Source: Metellina segmentata (Eukaryota; Arthropoda; Arachnida; Araneae; Tetragnathidae). Taken from it: a stretch of 64,000 nucleotides of DNA. Under the pieces are notes generated by a model. The model made no database searches. It saw only the letters and a list, made by a program, of their open reading frames with translations, and was not told where the DNA came from. The first letter of the stretch is position 1. Every line of letters starts with the position of its first letter. A program made the translations under genes and the position numbers. Below, piece by piece: positions 32,313 through 43,472 of this stretch. The DNA is taken from the NCBI GenBank assembly GCA_947359465.1, contig OX375875.1, positions 10,447,038-10,511,037 of the forward strand. The letters run 5' to 3'.

Positions 32313-33072
32313 CAAGGTTAGGTACAATTTTTGTGTCATTTCCTCAACGAGATTAGAGATAGAGACTACTTAATTTTAGATAAATAGAAAAGTACTACGT
32401 ATAAAACAAACTCATGTTTTTGGTATGGAAACAAGCAAAACTTATCATCATCAATCGTTAAATTCTTACTACTAATAGTACTAGTTGTTACTATAATTAA
32501 TTATTGGTGATTGATTTCCTACCTATGGATAATTATTAATAAAATTGATTTTCTAATTCTACACGTAAAATAAACGTTTTGTTCGTCTATTTGGAATAAT
32601 ATCCTTTTTACCTACTTTCACAGCCGATTTTGGAAAAATACATACTGGTCAGATAGACTTATTAACAAAGTACCAATCCGGCCGGATCCAACCGGATTAG
32701 TGTCAATCATACAGGAACCGGCTGGATTGAAAATCGTGCCGGATCGCAATTCCTATACAGCACACACTTTACGAGCAATATGACTAGCATTTTTTTCATT
32801 CTTTAAATAAAAGAGCATAATATGACGAAAATGAACTTTCTGTTTCTCCAATCTTAGCACTCCAGTAAAACAAAATTTATGCCTCTACACTTGTTATAAT
32901 TATGCAGTGTAAGGAGAAAAGACCGAATTTAAACATCTACTTCAATCAAGCTCATTCCTTATCAGCGGTAGCAAAATAATTATTTCAAAGCTAGCTTCGA
33001 TTTGAAAACGCGCAGAACTTTCCGGATGACCGAATACAATCAGCGTTGAATAATTTTTATGTGTGGCAGGTA

Positions 33073-33345
33073 AGACGATATTTTAATTAACGTCGTACTG
33101 GAACAACAGAATGGGCTATTGAGGACGGCCCAAGGAAAAGATTCGAAGACAACACCACATAATTTTGAACCAGGTTCAGATGAAGGGGTAATCCACTCTC
33201 CAAACTTCCACACTACGCCAACGTGAGGACATTTGAAGATACGACGAATTTAGCGTGCACCAGTCCCCTTTGTACTTAGCGTACTTTTGCGACTGTCTTT
33301 GGTTGGATTCGAACTCACTACTCCTCGGTTGCTAATCCGATGCTC
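33073..33345 (-). mobile_element. SINE with alternative tRNA-like head
   Basis: Tail TTTTAATTAACGTCGTACTG, body with CTCCAAACTTCCACAC, then a head ending TTGGATTCGAACTCACTAC and GGTTGCTAATCCGATGCTCT. It matches the head at 25741-25830 rather than the GGTTGGTCGGC type. Confidence 0.82.
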
Positions 33346-33388
33346 TTCCAGCTTTTATGTGTTCAGGATGTATTAATTTTGTTATATA

Positions 33389-34564
33389 CTAGGGGGCTAC
33401 GCCCCCTGCTCGCTTACGCTCGCCAACACCGGGGATTGCTACGCAATCCCATCTGGTTTGTTTCGCAAACCAACACTCCTTCTACATATGCCATTTGGTT
33501 TGCTTCGCAAACCAACATTCCTTTCGCAGAGTGAAACTATCTGAATAATTTGTATTATCCTGATTTCATTTTACGGTCCAGGACGTCACAGCGAGGGCTT
33601 CGCCCCATGCTCGCTTTCGCTCGCCGACCCCCGGGGATTGCTACGCAATACCGTTTGGTTTGCTTCGCAATACCTCTTTCGCAAGTGATTTCACTTTTTT
33701 TTACTTTAACACTTAATGCACCCTAAACTAATAGCCGCATGAGTAAAAAATTTTCTGCATCTTGTTCCCTGTACAATTTTAAGTAAACCGTGTTAATCTC
33801 CAAAACTTTACGATTTGTACTTAGTACTTTCTCGGTAAACCGTCTGAGAACAGAGGGAAAAAAGCGAGCCTTTTTCCTCACCAAATAAAAACAAATCGTT
33901 TTTATGGCAATTGTTGCTACGATAAATTTGATATCTGGCAAACCCGATAGTCAAAAATACAACCCTCAGCGAATACAATGCTCCTCAAATTTGCTCCGCG
34001 AAATAAAAAATACGAAATTTGTGTCACCAACTTTTGATTGCATAAATTTATTTATGAACCAATTTAAAAAATAATAGTACCGTAAGAAAGAGTACATTCT
34101 GAGGTATACTGCGATATTTTAAAAATTAAAAACTAATAGTAATAAGATATAGATACGGCAGTTTTAAAAAAAAGTAACAAAAATGTCCTGATTTTTCCCG
34201 AATTTCAAAAAAAATATTATCATGAACCAAATTGAAATTTAAAAAAAAACTCGACGAGCTGCAAAAATTAACGTTGAGAGGTACTCTTAAAAAAACTCAC
34301 GGCTGAAGACTGAAAATTTGAATATGTTTTGCTCACTCGCGGAAGAAATTTCGCTTCTTCAATTTTGACACTTAATAAACCCTAAACTAATAGCCGCATC
34401 GGAAAAAAAATCTGAATAATTGTCCAGGGAATACGATGAAGAACAAACCATGTTAATTTTGTTTTTTTCCGACCAGTACTTTTTCGGGAAACCGTCTAAG
34501 AATCGAGCTAAACAACACAGTTTTCAATCCTGCGGCGGCGGTAACATTTTTTTAATATAGAGAG
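33389..34564 (-). mobile_element. Non-autonomous Helitron-like element, family H2, copy 1
   Basis: The minus-strand 3' end is GGGGGCGTAGCCCCCTAG followed by T, with a hairpin directly before CTAG. The 5' end is TCTCTATATTAAAAAAATG, near GTTACCGCCGCCGCAGG. Internal hairpins include GGGATTGCTACGCAATCCC and GGTTTGTTTCGCAAACC. No helicase or replication-initiator coding region. Partner copy at 59303. Confidence 0.75.
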
Positions 34565-34638
34565 ACGTAGGTAAAGACACAAGGTATCTTATAAAACAAT
34601 GAAAATATGTATTTAAAGTTGAGACGAAATCAAGAGGG

Positions 34639-34771
34639 ATGGTAACGTAATTTTTAATTAACATCGTACTAGAGCAACCCAGCAGACTATTAACGACGGT
34701 CCGGGATCAATCCCCTAAGAGAAAGATCCTAGGACAACAACACGTAATTTTGAAGCACGGTCAGATGACGA
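34639..34771 (-). mobile_element. 5'-truncated SINE
   Basis: GGTAACGTAATTTTTAATTA to CACGGTCAGATGACGACG. Confidence 0.87.
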
Positions 34772-35516
34772 CGAGAGGCGTGTTTTAGCGGTGGAAAAGC
34801 ATTAGCTCATTTCCTATTCCGCAAGCAGCACAACCTAAATACGAGCGTCGCGACTTACATCTCTCATTCCATCACCGCTCATGTCCACCCTCTCAAAATC
34901 TTCTGGAAACTGTAAAATAAATATTATTTCCAGCGTCTGTCACAACGTCTTCCGTGCGGTCTGTTACGTCGCGAAACTCCAACTATCCTTCTAAACTTCG
35001 AGGTTTCCTTTCTTTTGGATTCCATCCGACTTCTGGAACAGCCTACGTGTCTAACAAGCAGCCATCGCAAGTGAGAGAGATGTTTTCCGCTTTTCAGTTC
35101 TAGAATTTTTCTTTATTTTCGCTCCCAAGGCGTGCAAAACGACGGAATTGTTCTCCAGACGGCGATTTTTAAACTTCTTGGATTCTTTCGATTCGGAGAT
35201 TATATTTTCGGTTAAGTCATACTACAGCAAAGCATTTAGCTCTTAACAGCATAAGATTTTTGAGTAGTGTATTTGGTAGTATTGTTTTCTCCTCACAACA
35301 CTCACGCATAGTGATTAAATAACCACATCTATTGGATGGAAGAATCCTAGGAAATAATTTATTGATGTAGGTTAAAACTCGTTAGAATTCTTGCAGGACA
35401 ATCTATGTGCATGTGAATTTCCTCAGAGTGGAAATTTACTTACCTTCATTATTTTGTGATTGTCTATCAATGTTGGTGTCATGTGAATAAAAATAATGAT
35501 AGTATAATAATAACAA
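34772..35516. other. Unique sequence with a possible exon
   Basis: Less A+T-rich than its neighbours. ATTATTTCCAG (ending 34933) followed by 137 nt and GTGAGA at 35071 has the form of acceptor-exon-donor on the plus strand. Two of three frames are open, one giving a serine-rich peptide (SVTTSSVRSVTSRNSNYPS). No protein family recognised. Confidence 0.3.
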
Positions 35517-35520
35517 TCTA

Positions 35521-36168
35521 TCTATATAATTCTCTTACGTGGCATACAAAAGAGACGTTATGGCGTTTTGGCAACACTGTACGATTATTTGTTTACCACG
35601 AATCCTCTCGCCTCAATTGAATATTTTGCGTTATTGAATGAAATTTTAGTGGAAAAAAATGAATACTTAAAAGTTTATTGCATAATTTTCTTTCAAAATG
35701 TCAAAAACAATGGCTTTGTTCAGGGCCATTTAAAAACCGGCTTCTTTCAAGGCAACAATTATAGTTCAACAAGATGCCTGCACTGCCACTTTCGACAACA
35801 AACTCAATGAAAAAGTGAATGGGTGGTTCGAGTGCTGGAGAAATGTTCACACAAGCAACATTCTGGGTATTCGATTTCCAAAGTATTTTTACATTTCGAG
35901 TCAAAATTTGCTCAAAATTTTCATTTGAATTCCAAATTGTTCGAGTTCTGATTCCAGAAGTACTGTATAACTTTTCTGTAATTTAACAAATTTACAGTTG
36001 AAAAATATTTTTTGGAATATCATATTTTGTAAACAATCCCTTCTGCTAGGACACATGTCTTCATTGATGCGAGCGAAGCTAGCAAGGTTCGCGCAGCGAA
36101 CCTATGAGGATTTCAAAGCAATCCTCCGAGGGTTGGCGAGCGTTTACGAGCAGGGAGCGGCCCCCTAG
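35521..36168 (+). mobile_element. Non-autonomous Helitron-like element, family H1, copy 1
   Basis: Begins TCTATATAATTCTCTTACGT after an A and ends GGGAGCGGCCCCCTAG before a T, the Helitron rule (A/TC...CTAG/T). The length of 648 bp nearly equals the other two H1 copies. It carries GTTCGCGCAGCGAAC and TCCTCCGAGGGTTGGCGAG near the 3' end. No replicase coding. Confidence 0.8.
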
Positions 36169-36656
36169 TATGTAATAATACTGTATAACAATTAAAGACT
36201 GACTACATAAAACTAAAAATCATGTAAGGCTATAGAAGCTAATTTATATAGTATAAAGTTTATTCACATCTTTTATCAGTTTTTAAAGTTTATTCGAAGG
36301 TTGTGTATTCCAGTCAAGTCTGGGTCACCAAATTTGGTGACCTGAACTTTTAGTAAGTGGTATGCTGATTGTGAACGTTTTCGTTAAAAAGTGCAAAAGA
36401 CTACAATATGAAATATGTTAACATCGAAATGTATAGGTTTGATTTTAATCTATTTCACAATTCACAAGTATACAAAATACGGCACATGAACATCTCCAGA
36501 GCACTACAAATTCATTACTGAAATGCCTAACCTGTAGTGTGCAAAGTTCATTTGTTATTTGACCAAATCGTATTCACATAGGATTGGACAAATAGATGAA
36601 ATACCGACTTATATTAAATCCTTTTTTCTACTGTCAACGATTTACAAAAAATATTA
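36169..36656. other. AT-rich intergenic with a 20-bp perfect palindrome
   Basis: 36323-36342 is GGTCACCAAATTTGGTGACC, fully self-complementary. Nothing else recognised. Confidence 0.5.
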
Positions 36657-37103
36657 GGCCCGGTGCACATATCCGGTTTTTCCACGTGCAGCGCCGCTGC
36701 CGCAACGTAAGTGCAGTTTGAGATATATTAGATCCAATGGAGTAGTGCACACATGCTTTCGGCGCCGCTGCTGCGACGCACGTCCAACTTGCGTGCCATT
36801 TGTACCGCAGTTTCCCACAGCGCCGCAGCTCGCCGCAAACGCTTCTCCATTCTAAAGTAACTTGTAATGGAATATAAATAATAATTAATATATGGTTGTA
36901 TCCAGTAACGTCTATTTTGTTACAAAATATATATTTTTTACACCAAGTAAGCGAAATAAACACGTTTTCTTCGATAGAATATTTATCGCAAATGGCGAGA
37001 AATGAGAATTTGCGTCATTTCACGGTTATGTGTGCATAGTTGGGTTTCGATGCCGCAACGGCGCCGCACGCTGAAAAACTGGATGTGTGCACCGTTAACC
37101 CGT
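36657..37103. mobile_element. GC-rich-ended MITE with about 40-bp inverted repeats
   Basis: Left GGCCCGGTGCACATATCCGG then TTTTTCCACGTGCAGCGCCG. Right CGGCGCCGCACGCTGAAAAA then CTGGATGTGTGCACCG. A TTA sits on each side, suggesting a three-base duplication as in PIF/Harbinger, but that is uncertain. The interior is partly AT-rich; no open frame of known type. Confidence 0.75.
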
Positions 37104-37677
37104 TGAGATGTTCACACTCATATCCGTTCTGTAATTTGTAGTCTTCTCTGTAAGTTGGAGAAGGAATATATGCTTGTGAAGTTAGAAGTCCTCTGGAGGT
37201 TTCAGAAGACTTCTAACCATTTTGACATTCTTTGCCAACATAATTTTTCCTAGGATCCTTTCAACCAGTAGATTTAGTTATTTAGTCATTATGTGTGATG
37301 TGAAGGAAAAACGGCATTGCTCTCCTTTGAAATCTCGTGATGCTCCGAACGTTAATATTCGTGAACGTTGTTGCGTATGGAAAGGTAAACAGGAACATGA
37401 AAGATGCGGGGGCATCAATTTTGCATATCGAATTTCTAAGTGAAAGATCAAAGTGAAGCTTCAATATCTTTCGGAAGCGGAAGTGATAAGATTAAAATAT
37501 TTAAATTTGCGCGTCTTCTACGGAGTTGTTATTTTTATGAGTAGTGCGACATTTTCGAGAAAAGAATCGACAATAAGTGCACTTTCAATATGTTGATATT
37601 CCATGGTAGAGAAAGCAAATTTGCGTATTAGGCTACATAATGCTGCTGAATTCAGATAAAAACTATTATATGAAAAA
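37104..37677. other. Intergenic, unassigned open frame
   Basis: A 73-codon open frame (37222-37443) with several Cys and His is unassigned and lacks splice support. Confidence 0.35.
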
Positions 37678-38249
37678 CTAGCCACTGCGTGGCCAGCACG
37701 GCGTTGCCCGTGACAGTTCTTTTCGTGGGGTCAGTTGTGACCACTGCTCGCTAACGCACGCCAACCCCTGATGATTGCTACGTATTCCCATATGGTTTGC
37801 TTCCCAAACGAACTCCACGGGCGACGTCGTGATGGCCTTGAAGTGGCTATTATCAACAACGTAAATCAAAACACGGTTGAATCGAGAAAACTTGGCATGG
37901 TTCCAAATGAATTCGATCTATAAAGGCGTGTGACGTCATAGGTCGAAAATAGAAAAATTCGCTCACTTCTTTAATGAAGTCACATTTCAGAAAAAAAGAC
38001 TAAAGGTGAAAAAACTAATAAATTAATTTTAAAATGTTCTAGATTAAATTTTAAAATTTGTGTGCAACACAAAATCGCGAAAAATTAGGCGGACTCAAAG
38101 ATAACTATTTCTTTTGCACATGAATTCCATCTCAAACATCCTCTCCCCATATTATCCCACAAGCCAATACTATTAAATTGTCACTAAAAGTGCAAAAGGT
38201 CGTTTGTTAAAAATTTTATATTTTTACTTTTATTATTGTTATATATATA
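37678..38249 (-). mobile_element. Helitron-like 3' end, diverged
   Basis: On the minus strand it ends ACGCAGTGGCTAG followed by T, with GGGCAACGCCGTGCTGGCC just inside. It shares the ATTGCTACGTATTCCCATAT-type stretch with H2. The 5' boundary was not found; it abuts the H1 copy at 38250. Confidence 0.45.
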
Positions 38250-38900
38250 CTAGGGAGCCTGCCCCCTGCTCGCTAACGCTCGCCAACCCTCGGAGGATTA
38301 CTCCGCAATCCTCATTGGTTCGCTGCGCGAACATATGCTCGCTTCGCTCGCATCAATGAAGTGTCCTAGCAGAAGGAATTGTTTACAAAATATGATATTC
38401 CAAAAAAAAATATTTTTCAAATCTAAATTTTTTTGTGCTTTTCAGAAAAGATATTTACAATACCTCTGGAATCCGAATTGAAATGAAAACTTTGAGCAAA
38501 TTTTGACTCGAAATGTGAGCGTTGATATGGAAATTGAATACGCAACATGTTGTTTGTATATACATTTACTCCTGCACTCGAGCCACCCACGCATTTTCAT
38601 TGAGTTTGTCGTCAAAAGTTGTAGTGCAAGCGTCTAGTTGAACTATAATTGTTGGCCCTGAAAAGGACCGTTTTTTAAATGGCCCTGAAAAGATCCACCG
38701 CTTTCTTTGATTTCTATTATTAACTGCAACAGCTCGACTAAAATTCATTTTCTTTGAATAAAATTTCATCCGATGACGCTATAAATTCAATTGAAGCGCG
38801 AGGCTTTGTGATAAACAAACAATCGTACAATGTTGCCACAAACGCGATAACAAATAACGTCTTTTTTGCGTGCCACGTAAGAGAATTATATATATATAGA
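38250..38900 (-). mobile_element. Helitron-like element H1, copy 2
   Basis: 651 bp. The minus strand begins TCTATATATATATAATTCTC after an A and ends GGGGGCAGGCTCCCTAG before a T. Small frames inside are shared with copy 3 but show no sign of protein-level constraint. Confidence 0.82.
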
Positions 38901-39044
38901 TAGGATTTTGTGATTTCCACCTGGCGTCAAAATCTCTTACGTCATCAGCTGTTCCAATAAAGTAAGAATAAAACCCAAAGTATGTAATAATAAAATAAAA
39001 TCACAAGGAAAAAATTAATTTTTTTGCTCTCCTTAAAAATGCAG

Positions 39045-39083
<39 letters not shown>

Positions 39084-39424
39084 TTTGCACTTTGAGTGAC
39101 GAAATAAATATTTCAGTTTTGCTCAATATGTCGTGGAGTAGTCTCGAGAAAAAGTTGGTAATCCTTCTCTCATACCGTATACTCTATAACTGAAAATGTA
39201 ACCAAAAATATAATTGCGTGTACGATTAAAATTAAGAGTGCTTTTAATAGGCTGCTTGGTATTGATGGCGCAAGGGCTATACTTGGCCTTACTGCGTTAA
39301 ACATAAGACAGCTTAAAATAGGACCAAGAAGATGATGTTTTTTTATCAGAATGTATATTTCCGTATGCGTTCGTGAAACTTGTGTTTTCAAAATGGATTG
39401 TAATACTTTATTTTCATTCGCTAG
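38901..39424. other. Intron or intergenic; A run and repeat D copy
   Basis: An A run covers about 39049-39081. TATTGATGGCGCAAGGGCTA near 39258 is a repeat D relic. The last 20 bases form the pyrimidine-rich acceptor (TTTATTTTCATTCGCTAG) of the exon that follows. Confidence 0.5.
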
Positions 39425-39603
39425 ATTGAGGAATACCCTTTCCTGCCTATGAGCATTTTCGGATGTCTCTTAATATTCAGTGCCATCCTCACCATTGGAT
39501 TACCAGACACAAGGCATGTCAAGAACCTACAGACTCTTCACGACGCCGAGATGTTTGGCAAGTACTGGAAATGGAAAGATTACTTCACATCAGGACCCAG
39601 GAA
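39425..39603 (+). CDS. Exon of SLC22-like (organic cation/anion-type) transporter
   Basis: Preceded by a TTTATTTTCATTCGCTAG acceptor and ended by a GTATGT donor at 39604. It reads IEEYPFLPMSIFGCLLIFSA, ILTIGLPDTRHVKNLQTLHD and AEMFGKYWKWKDYFTSGPRK. The pattern (LP..IFG, a hydrophobic last helix, LP[ED]T, then L..L.DAE) is the C-terminal end of SLC22-type major facilitator transporters: transmembrane segment 12 and the start of the cytoplasmic tail. These plasma-membrane proteins carry organic ions; the substrate cannot be inferred. The exon ends in phase 2 and fits the exon at 43410. If the donor were not used, the frame would run 57 more codons (to 39778), which looks like intron. Confidence 0.75.
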
Positions 39604-40189
39604 GTATGTTGCTTGCACCTACTCTGATGTGCTAGTCATGATATCCATATCTCCATGTTTGTTTTTAGGATTAACGGTTGTTAAAAGGCTACATGTAACA
39701 ACACAATCTGTAATCCTAAGCCCCGTTCCAAAGGAATTGAATTTACTCCATTGTGTAGTCATAAACTTATTCCATTGAACCTGTGCAAGAAGTTCACCAA
39801 CCGCCGAGACTTTTAACTAGTGTCTTCTGATAGTACAGCCTCAATTTAATAAACTGAATACAGACATTAAAAATGTGACACCTTTCTAATCAAGCATTTT
39901 ATTTCGTAACTTTTACGTCTCCTTTCAAATTTAGAAATCGATTTGTCTCTCTAAAAGTAACTGATGATTAGGGCAACTCTTTTGTTGCAGTAAAAATGGA
40001 AAAAGTTGCATTTATCATTCCCTAAAGTTGCATTTATGGAAATAAAGTTGCATTTATTTTTGATACACTAAAATCTAAAATAAATTATTCGCAAAATTTG
40101 AAAAATGTATTGACAATTTTAGTCGTGTTCAACAGTATTATAATACATCATTAAATACAGAAGAATGTTGATGGCGTTGAATGGTAATT
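39604..40189 (+). other. Start of transporter intron
   Basis: AT-rich; an AATAAA near 39848 could serve an unspliced isoform. Nothing else seen. Confidence 0.4.
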
Positions 40190-40930
40190 TTTTTCACACT
40201 GAAAATCTGCGGTAAACACAGACTGATGTTGCCTGACATTGTTGCAGTAGCAAATACCGACTCGGGAGGAAATCATCTCGGGTAAAGTGTAGCAATAACC
40301 GTCAGGTCATTATTTTTCCAATCGTTTTTTAAGATACTGAAACCGCTTGCAATGTCCTTTACAGTGGTAAGGTGGTTGGAGTAGTTCAATGCTGTCTGAA
40401 GCCACGTAGCCCAGGGTGTGAGTATTGGCTCAGGCTATTGATCAATGGTCTGAAAAGCGGCTTTTCGGAAAGTGTTTTGTACTGTTGATGCCTTAATACA
40501 AGCGATGAAATTGTCCAGATTTGTGTAAAATCTACGGACTTTTTTCTGCAGTTGTGAAACAAGTGTACCACGCAAGTTACTTCGAGCAATCACGGATAAA
40601 GAACCTTGAGTGTGTTTCCAGCCGTGGTCATATAATACGCAGTATCGAAGAGCAGACGCGCAAAATAATTTTGCTCAACATTAAGATTTTGAAACGTCAT
40701 CTACAAGGAGAACTACATATTAATGATAGACACTCACATCGCAAACTCTGCAGTCGATTACGCAAGTTTCCTCTGGATTATCAAGAATGCCAACCAATGG
40801 GTAAAAGTACTTCTTGCCATTTGTTTCACTTTCGTCTGTTAGGACGAACACCTTCTTTCCATGAACTTGTTGGATCCGCAATGCTTCGCCGTTCGCAAGA
40901 TCAGAAACACATGATAGAAGGTTTGATTAT
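40190..40930 (-). pseudogene. hAT-like transposase-derived fossil
   Basis: Minus strand pieces: TDESETNGKKYFYPLVGILD, then LKVLYP-stop-LLEVTCVVHLFH, then in another frame KKVRRFYTNLDNFIACIKAS and ILTPWATWLQTALNYSNHL. The order (a DE(S) segment; a cysteine/histidine VTC..H block; a R/T-W-TWL-AA-Y block) is that of the hAT-like proteins abundant in arthropod genomes. Several stops and frameshifts; ends not found. The 148-codon plus-strand open frame over it (40521-40967) is a shadow. Lies inside the transporter intron. Confidence 0.6.
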
Positions 40931-40975
40931 GATTGCAAAAAAGGAAATATTAATTTTATTTTTGTAACTTTATTT

Positions 40976-41665
40976 TTGTAACGCAGGCGTCGGTGGGAGG
41001 ATGTCATTGGCAGCACACGTAATGGGCGCCGCGATACCAGATGTCCTTCAGCCAGGTGCCTTGCGATGGTTCGGGAAGACACAGGGGTACGTAGTGAAGG
41101 TGCTGCCTGCGTCTGGATAGCAGCCAATGAGGCAGTTGGCTCTAAGCGTGTGTTTCGTATTTAGTGACGGTCTTCTCGACGACTGGTCTGTCGAGGGCGT
41201 CCTGAGTCTGGTAGCCGTGTAAATGACGTATCTTCTGTCCACTGGTCCCAACACCTCCTCACAATAAAATCAGAACAGCCTACTTGACGAGCTACTCGCC
41301 GAGCTGACCACTCAACTTCCATCATCCCGATGATTCTTCCCCTCTCGAACTCTGACAGCTGCTAATATTGCATTCGATGGCGGCGTAACGGCATGTCTAC
41401 CTCAGCGTTTCCTTTGCAAAAGATAAAGTAAACTGAAACAAGCTCTGCTTACCTGTTTTATACTCCAAGGAGAACGAAGTTCCACGCCCTCTAGTGGCAT
41501 TACGCAATGCGCAATCACGTTGCATTTCTAATCATTTGCATATTTTAGGACATGTACCATCATGCCAAGTTTCGTTATGATCCCACAATTATTTATTGGT
41601 GCGCAAATTTTTATGGCAATGAGTATACTTATCGACACTGTTACCCACCCCTTGTATCAAGGTTT
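40976..41665 (-). mobile_element. 5' half of a Tc1 element (Tcb1-type), truncated
   Basis: Minus strand starts near ACAAGGGGTGGGTAACAGTG (terminal repeat, about 41655). The frame begins near 41340: MMEVEWSARRVARQVGCSDF, WDQWTEDTSFTRLPDSGRP, then after frameshifts PTASLAAIQTQAAPSLRTPV and HLVSRRPLRVLP, ending at HRRLR. This is the double helix-turn-helix DNA-binding half; the whole catalytic domain is missing at a break near 40976 beside a duplicated TTATTTTTGTAAC. It is the mirror image of the C-terminal-only copies elsewhere. Confidence 0.85.
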
Positions 41666-43409
41666 AAGTACAAAGGACTAGGTTGTTGAAGTCGCACAGT
41701 GACCAACTTCTTATCATCCAGGTGAAGTATTAGAGGCACCAATATGTTCTAAAATACGGGAAACAGTTGCTGGAAGCGTGGATTAGTTGAGATTCCTATA
41801 ACTCAAAAGTCATGCATCATGTTCTTGCTTCTAACTCTTGTCAGAGCAGTCTGGTGCTGTCTTGAACCCTTAAAAAGCAATAACAGTGAAGGTCGCTTAT
41901 AGTTATTAAAAATCCGCTTGTTCAAGGTATAATATAGACTGAATACAATATAATATGTTTTACAAGTCGCAAAGCGTCTAACTCCTGCTTATCCAGGAGC
42001 TGTCTCACAGTGACACCAATACATTTCTTTCTAAAATATAGGATTTTCTGGATTTGTGGAACAGTGACACGTTGAATAGTTAACTCCTGCCACGAAAGTA
42101 GTATATCTAGAGTCTTAGCAACACTAGATCCCAGTATGATCACTCCACCGACTGTTGATTGTGCAAACCCTTACTGTTTTCGAGTGTTATGAGACATCAG
42201 ATATTATTATACGTTCCATTTCAACAAAAGAAAACTCGGAGAAATTGTCTTCTTGATACATTCACACTCTATAAACTTTATCCTTTATCATTTATTTTTG
42301 CAGCTTGTATTTGACTTAAATCCATTTGGAAGCAAGAGACTGAAAATATGAAAATAATTTTAAAATTGGTGATTAAATTTATGTGAGAAATATATAAAAA
42401 CCAACTTTTGTAACAACTTTTTTTTCCAAGTTAAGACTTTAAAGAGGTAAAATATGCATCTAACATGCAACAGGATTCATTCTTTCACTGTAGTTTATAA
42501 ATATAATGTAAAATAGTTTTGATGTAGTCGGAAAAGAAATTTAAATTAAATGAACTTGTGTTTCCGACCAGATGTCTTAATAAGTAATGAACCTTTGAAA
42601 TCGATCGGTGATTAATCACCCTGAACTTATTAATTATGAAATAATTTGTGGTTACCTTTCCGTAAACAAAGTTATGGAAGTTCGTGAATAATGGTGCAAT
42701 CATTGAACCATACAGCAACACCTGAATACACGCGAATTAGTGAAAGACCAAACGCAAAATTTTGACGCTATGACTTTACCAAGATATGCGACATTTGCTT
42801 AAACTTTTTAAGTATTTTCATATGATAAATGTGACATGTCTGAGGCGTCAATATATTTTGTGCGGAATTATTCAAATACTTCCGCAATTTTTTTTTCCAT
42901 TCTTATCAAAATAGAAAAAAATTAAGGACATTTTCGAAGAATTAGTTTTAGGGCCAAGAAGTTTTTAGAATTTATCCTAACGTCTAAAACAGATGAGCTC
43001 AAATTAATTATTTGATGCTTCTACTCTACAAAGTTTTCGTCAACTCAGTTAGTTGTGCTGGTATAATGAATTTCTATATAAATCTCATGCATGCTAAGTA
43101 TTTCACAAAACGTAATGATGTACTTAGTCAAGCAATATTAAATAAGGATAACAATTCACGGCAATATAATTTGTAAAATGTGGTAAAATTAAAATAACAA
43201 GAATATTCTCCAAAATTCCACTGAGAAACGATCTATACAATTATTTACGTAACATTTAAGATATCGCATTTTAAGAAATGTATTTATTACTCATTTTCGC
43301 ATAATACAAATATTGGCAATCACAAATAAACTATTTCTTATTCCTTTTTCTGATACACATAATTCCGTTTTGTGATTTTGTGACAGAGAAAACGTTATTC
43401 TATTTTCAG
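41666..43409. other. Transporter intron, nothing recognised
   Basis: AT-rich. No open frame over 80 codons. The last bases (TTATTCTATTTTCAG) are the acceptor of the next exon. Confidence 0.5.
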
Positions 43410-43472
43410 AACTGATCACAAGAACGGAATTCTCAAAAGCTTGGAAAAGAAACCTCAATCCCCAATTCTCGG
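43410..43472 (+). CDS. Small internal exon of the SLC22-like gene (tail)
   Basis: A pyrimidine-rich TATTTTCAG acceptor ends at 43409 and a strong donor (G/GTAAGTAT) starts at 43473. Taking one base to complete the previous codon, 63 nt encode TDHKNGILKSLEKKPQSPIL with two bases left over. The entry and exit phases match the flanking exons. The peptide is hydrophilic and Lys-rich, as expected of a cytoplasmic tail. No family match of its own; the assignment rests on splice signals and phase. Confidence 0.6.

Larger units (their letters stand above)
31090..33035 (-). mobile_element. mariner element interrupted by a hAT fragment
   Basis: Inverted ends TATCCGGAAAGTTCTGCGCG (about 31099) and CGCGCAGAACTTTCCGGAT (about 33009) bound about 1.95 kb. 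The left part holds the C-terminal transposase half (next entry). From about 31630 to 32750 the sequence is foreign and includes a hAT fragment and an ATT microsatellite. The last 250 bp before the right end would be the mariner 5' untranslated region. The N-terminal part of the transposase is missing. Confidence 0.8.

Noticed and set aside
33389..33680. CRISPR-like array because of short spaced palindromes
   Set aside because: The hairpins are different sequences at the end of a dispersed Helitron-like element in a eukaryotic genome; there is no repeat-spacer structure.
40521..40967. 148-codon plus-strand open frame
   Set aside because: The minus strand of the same segment carries recognisable hAT-like transposase blocks; the plus-strand frame is a shadow.
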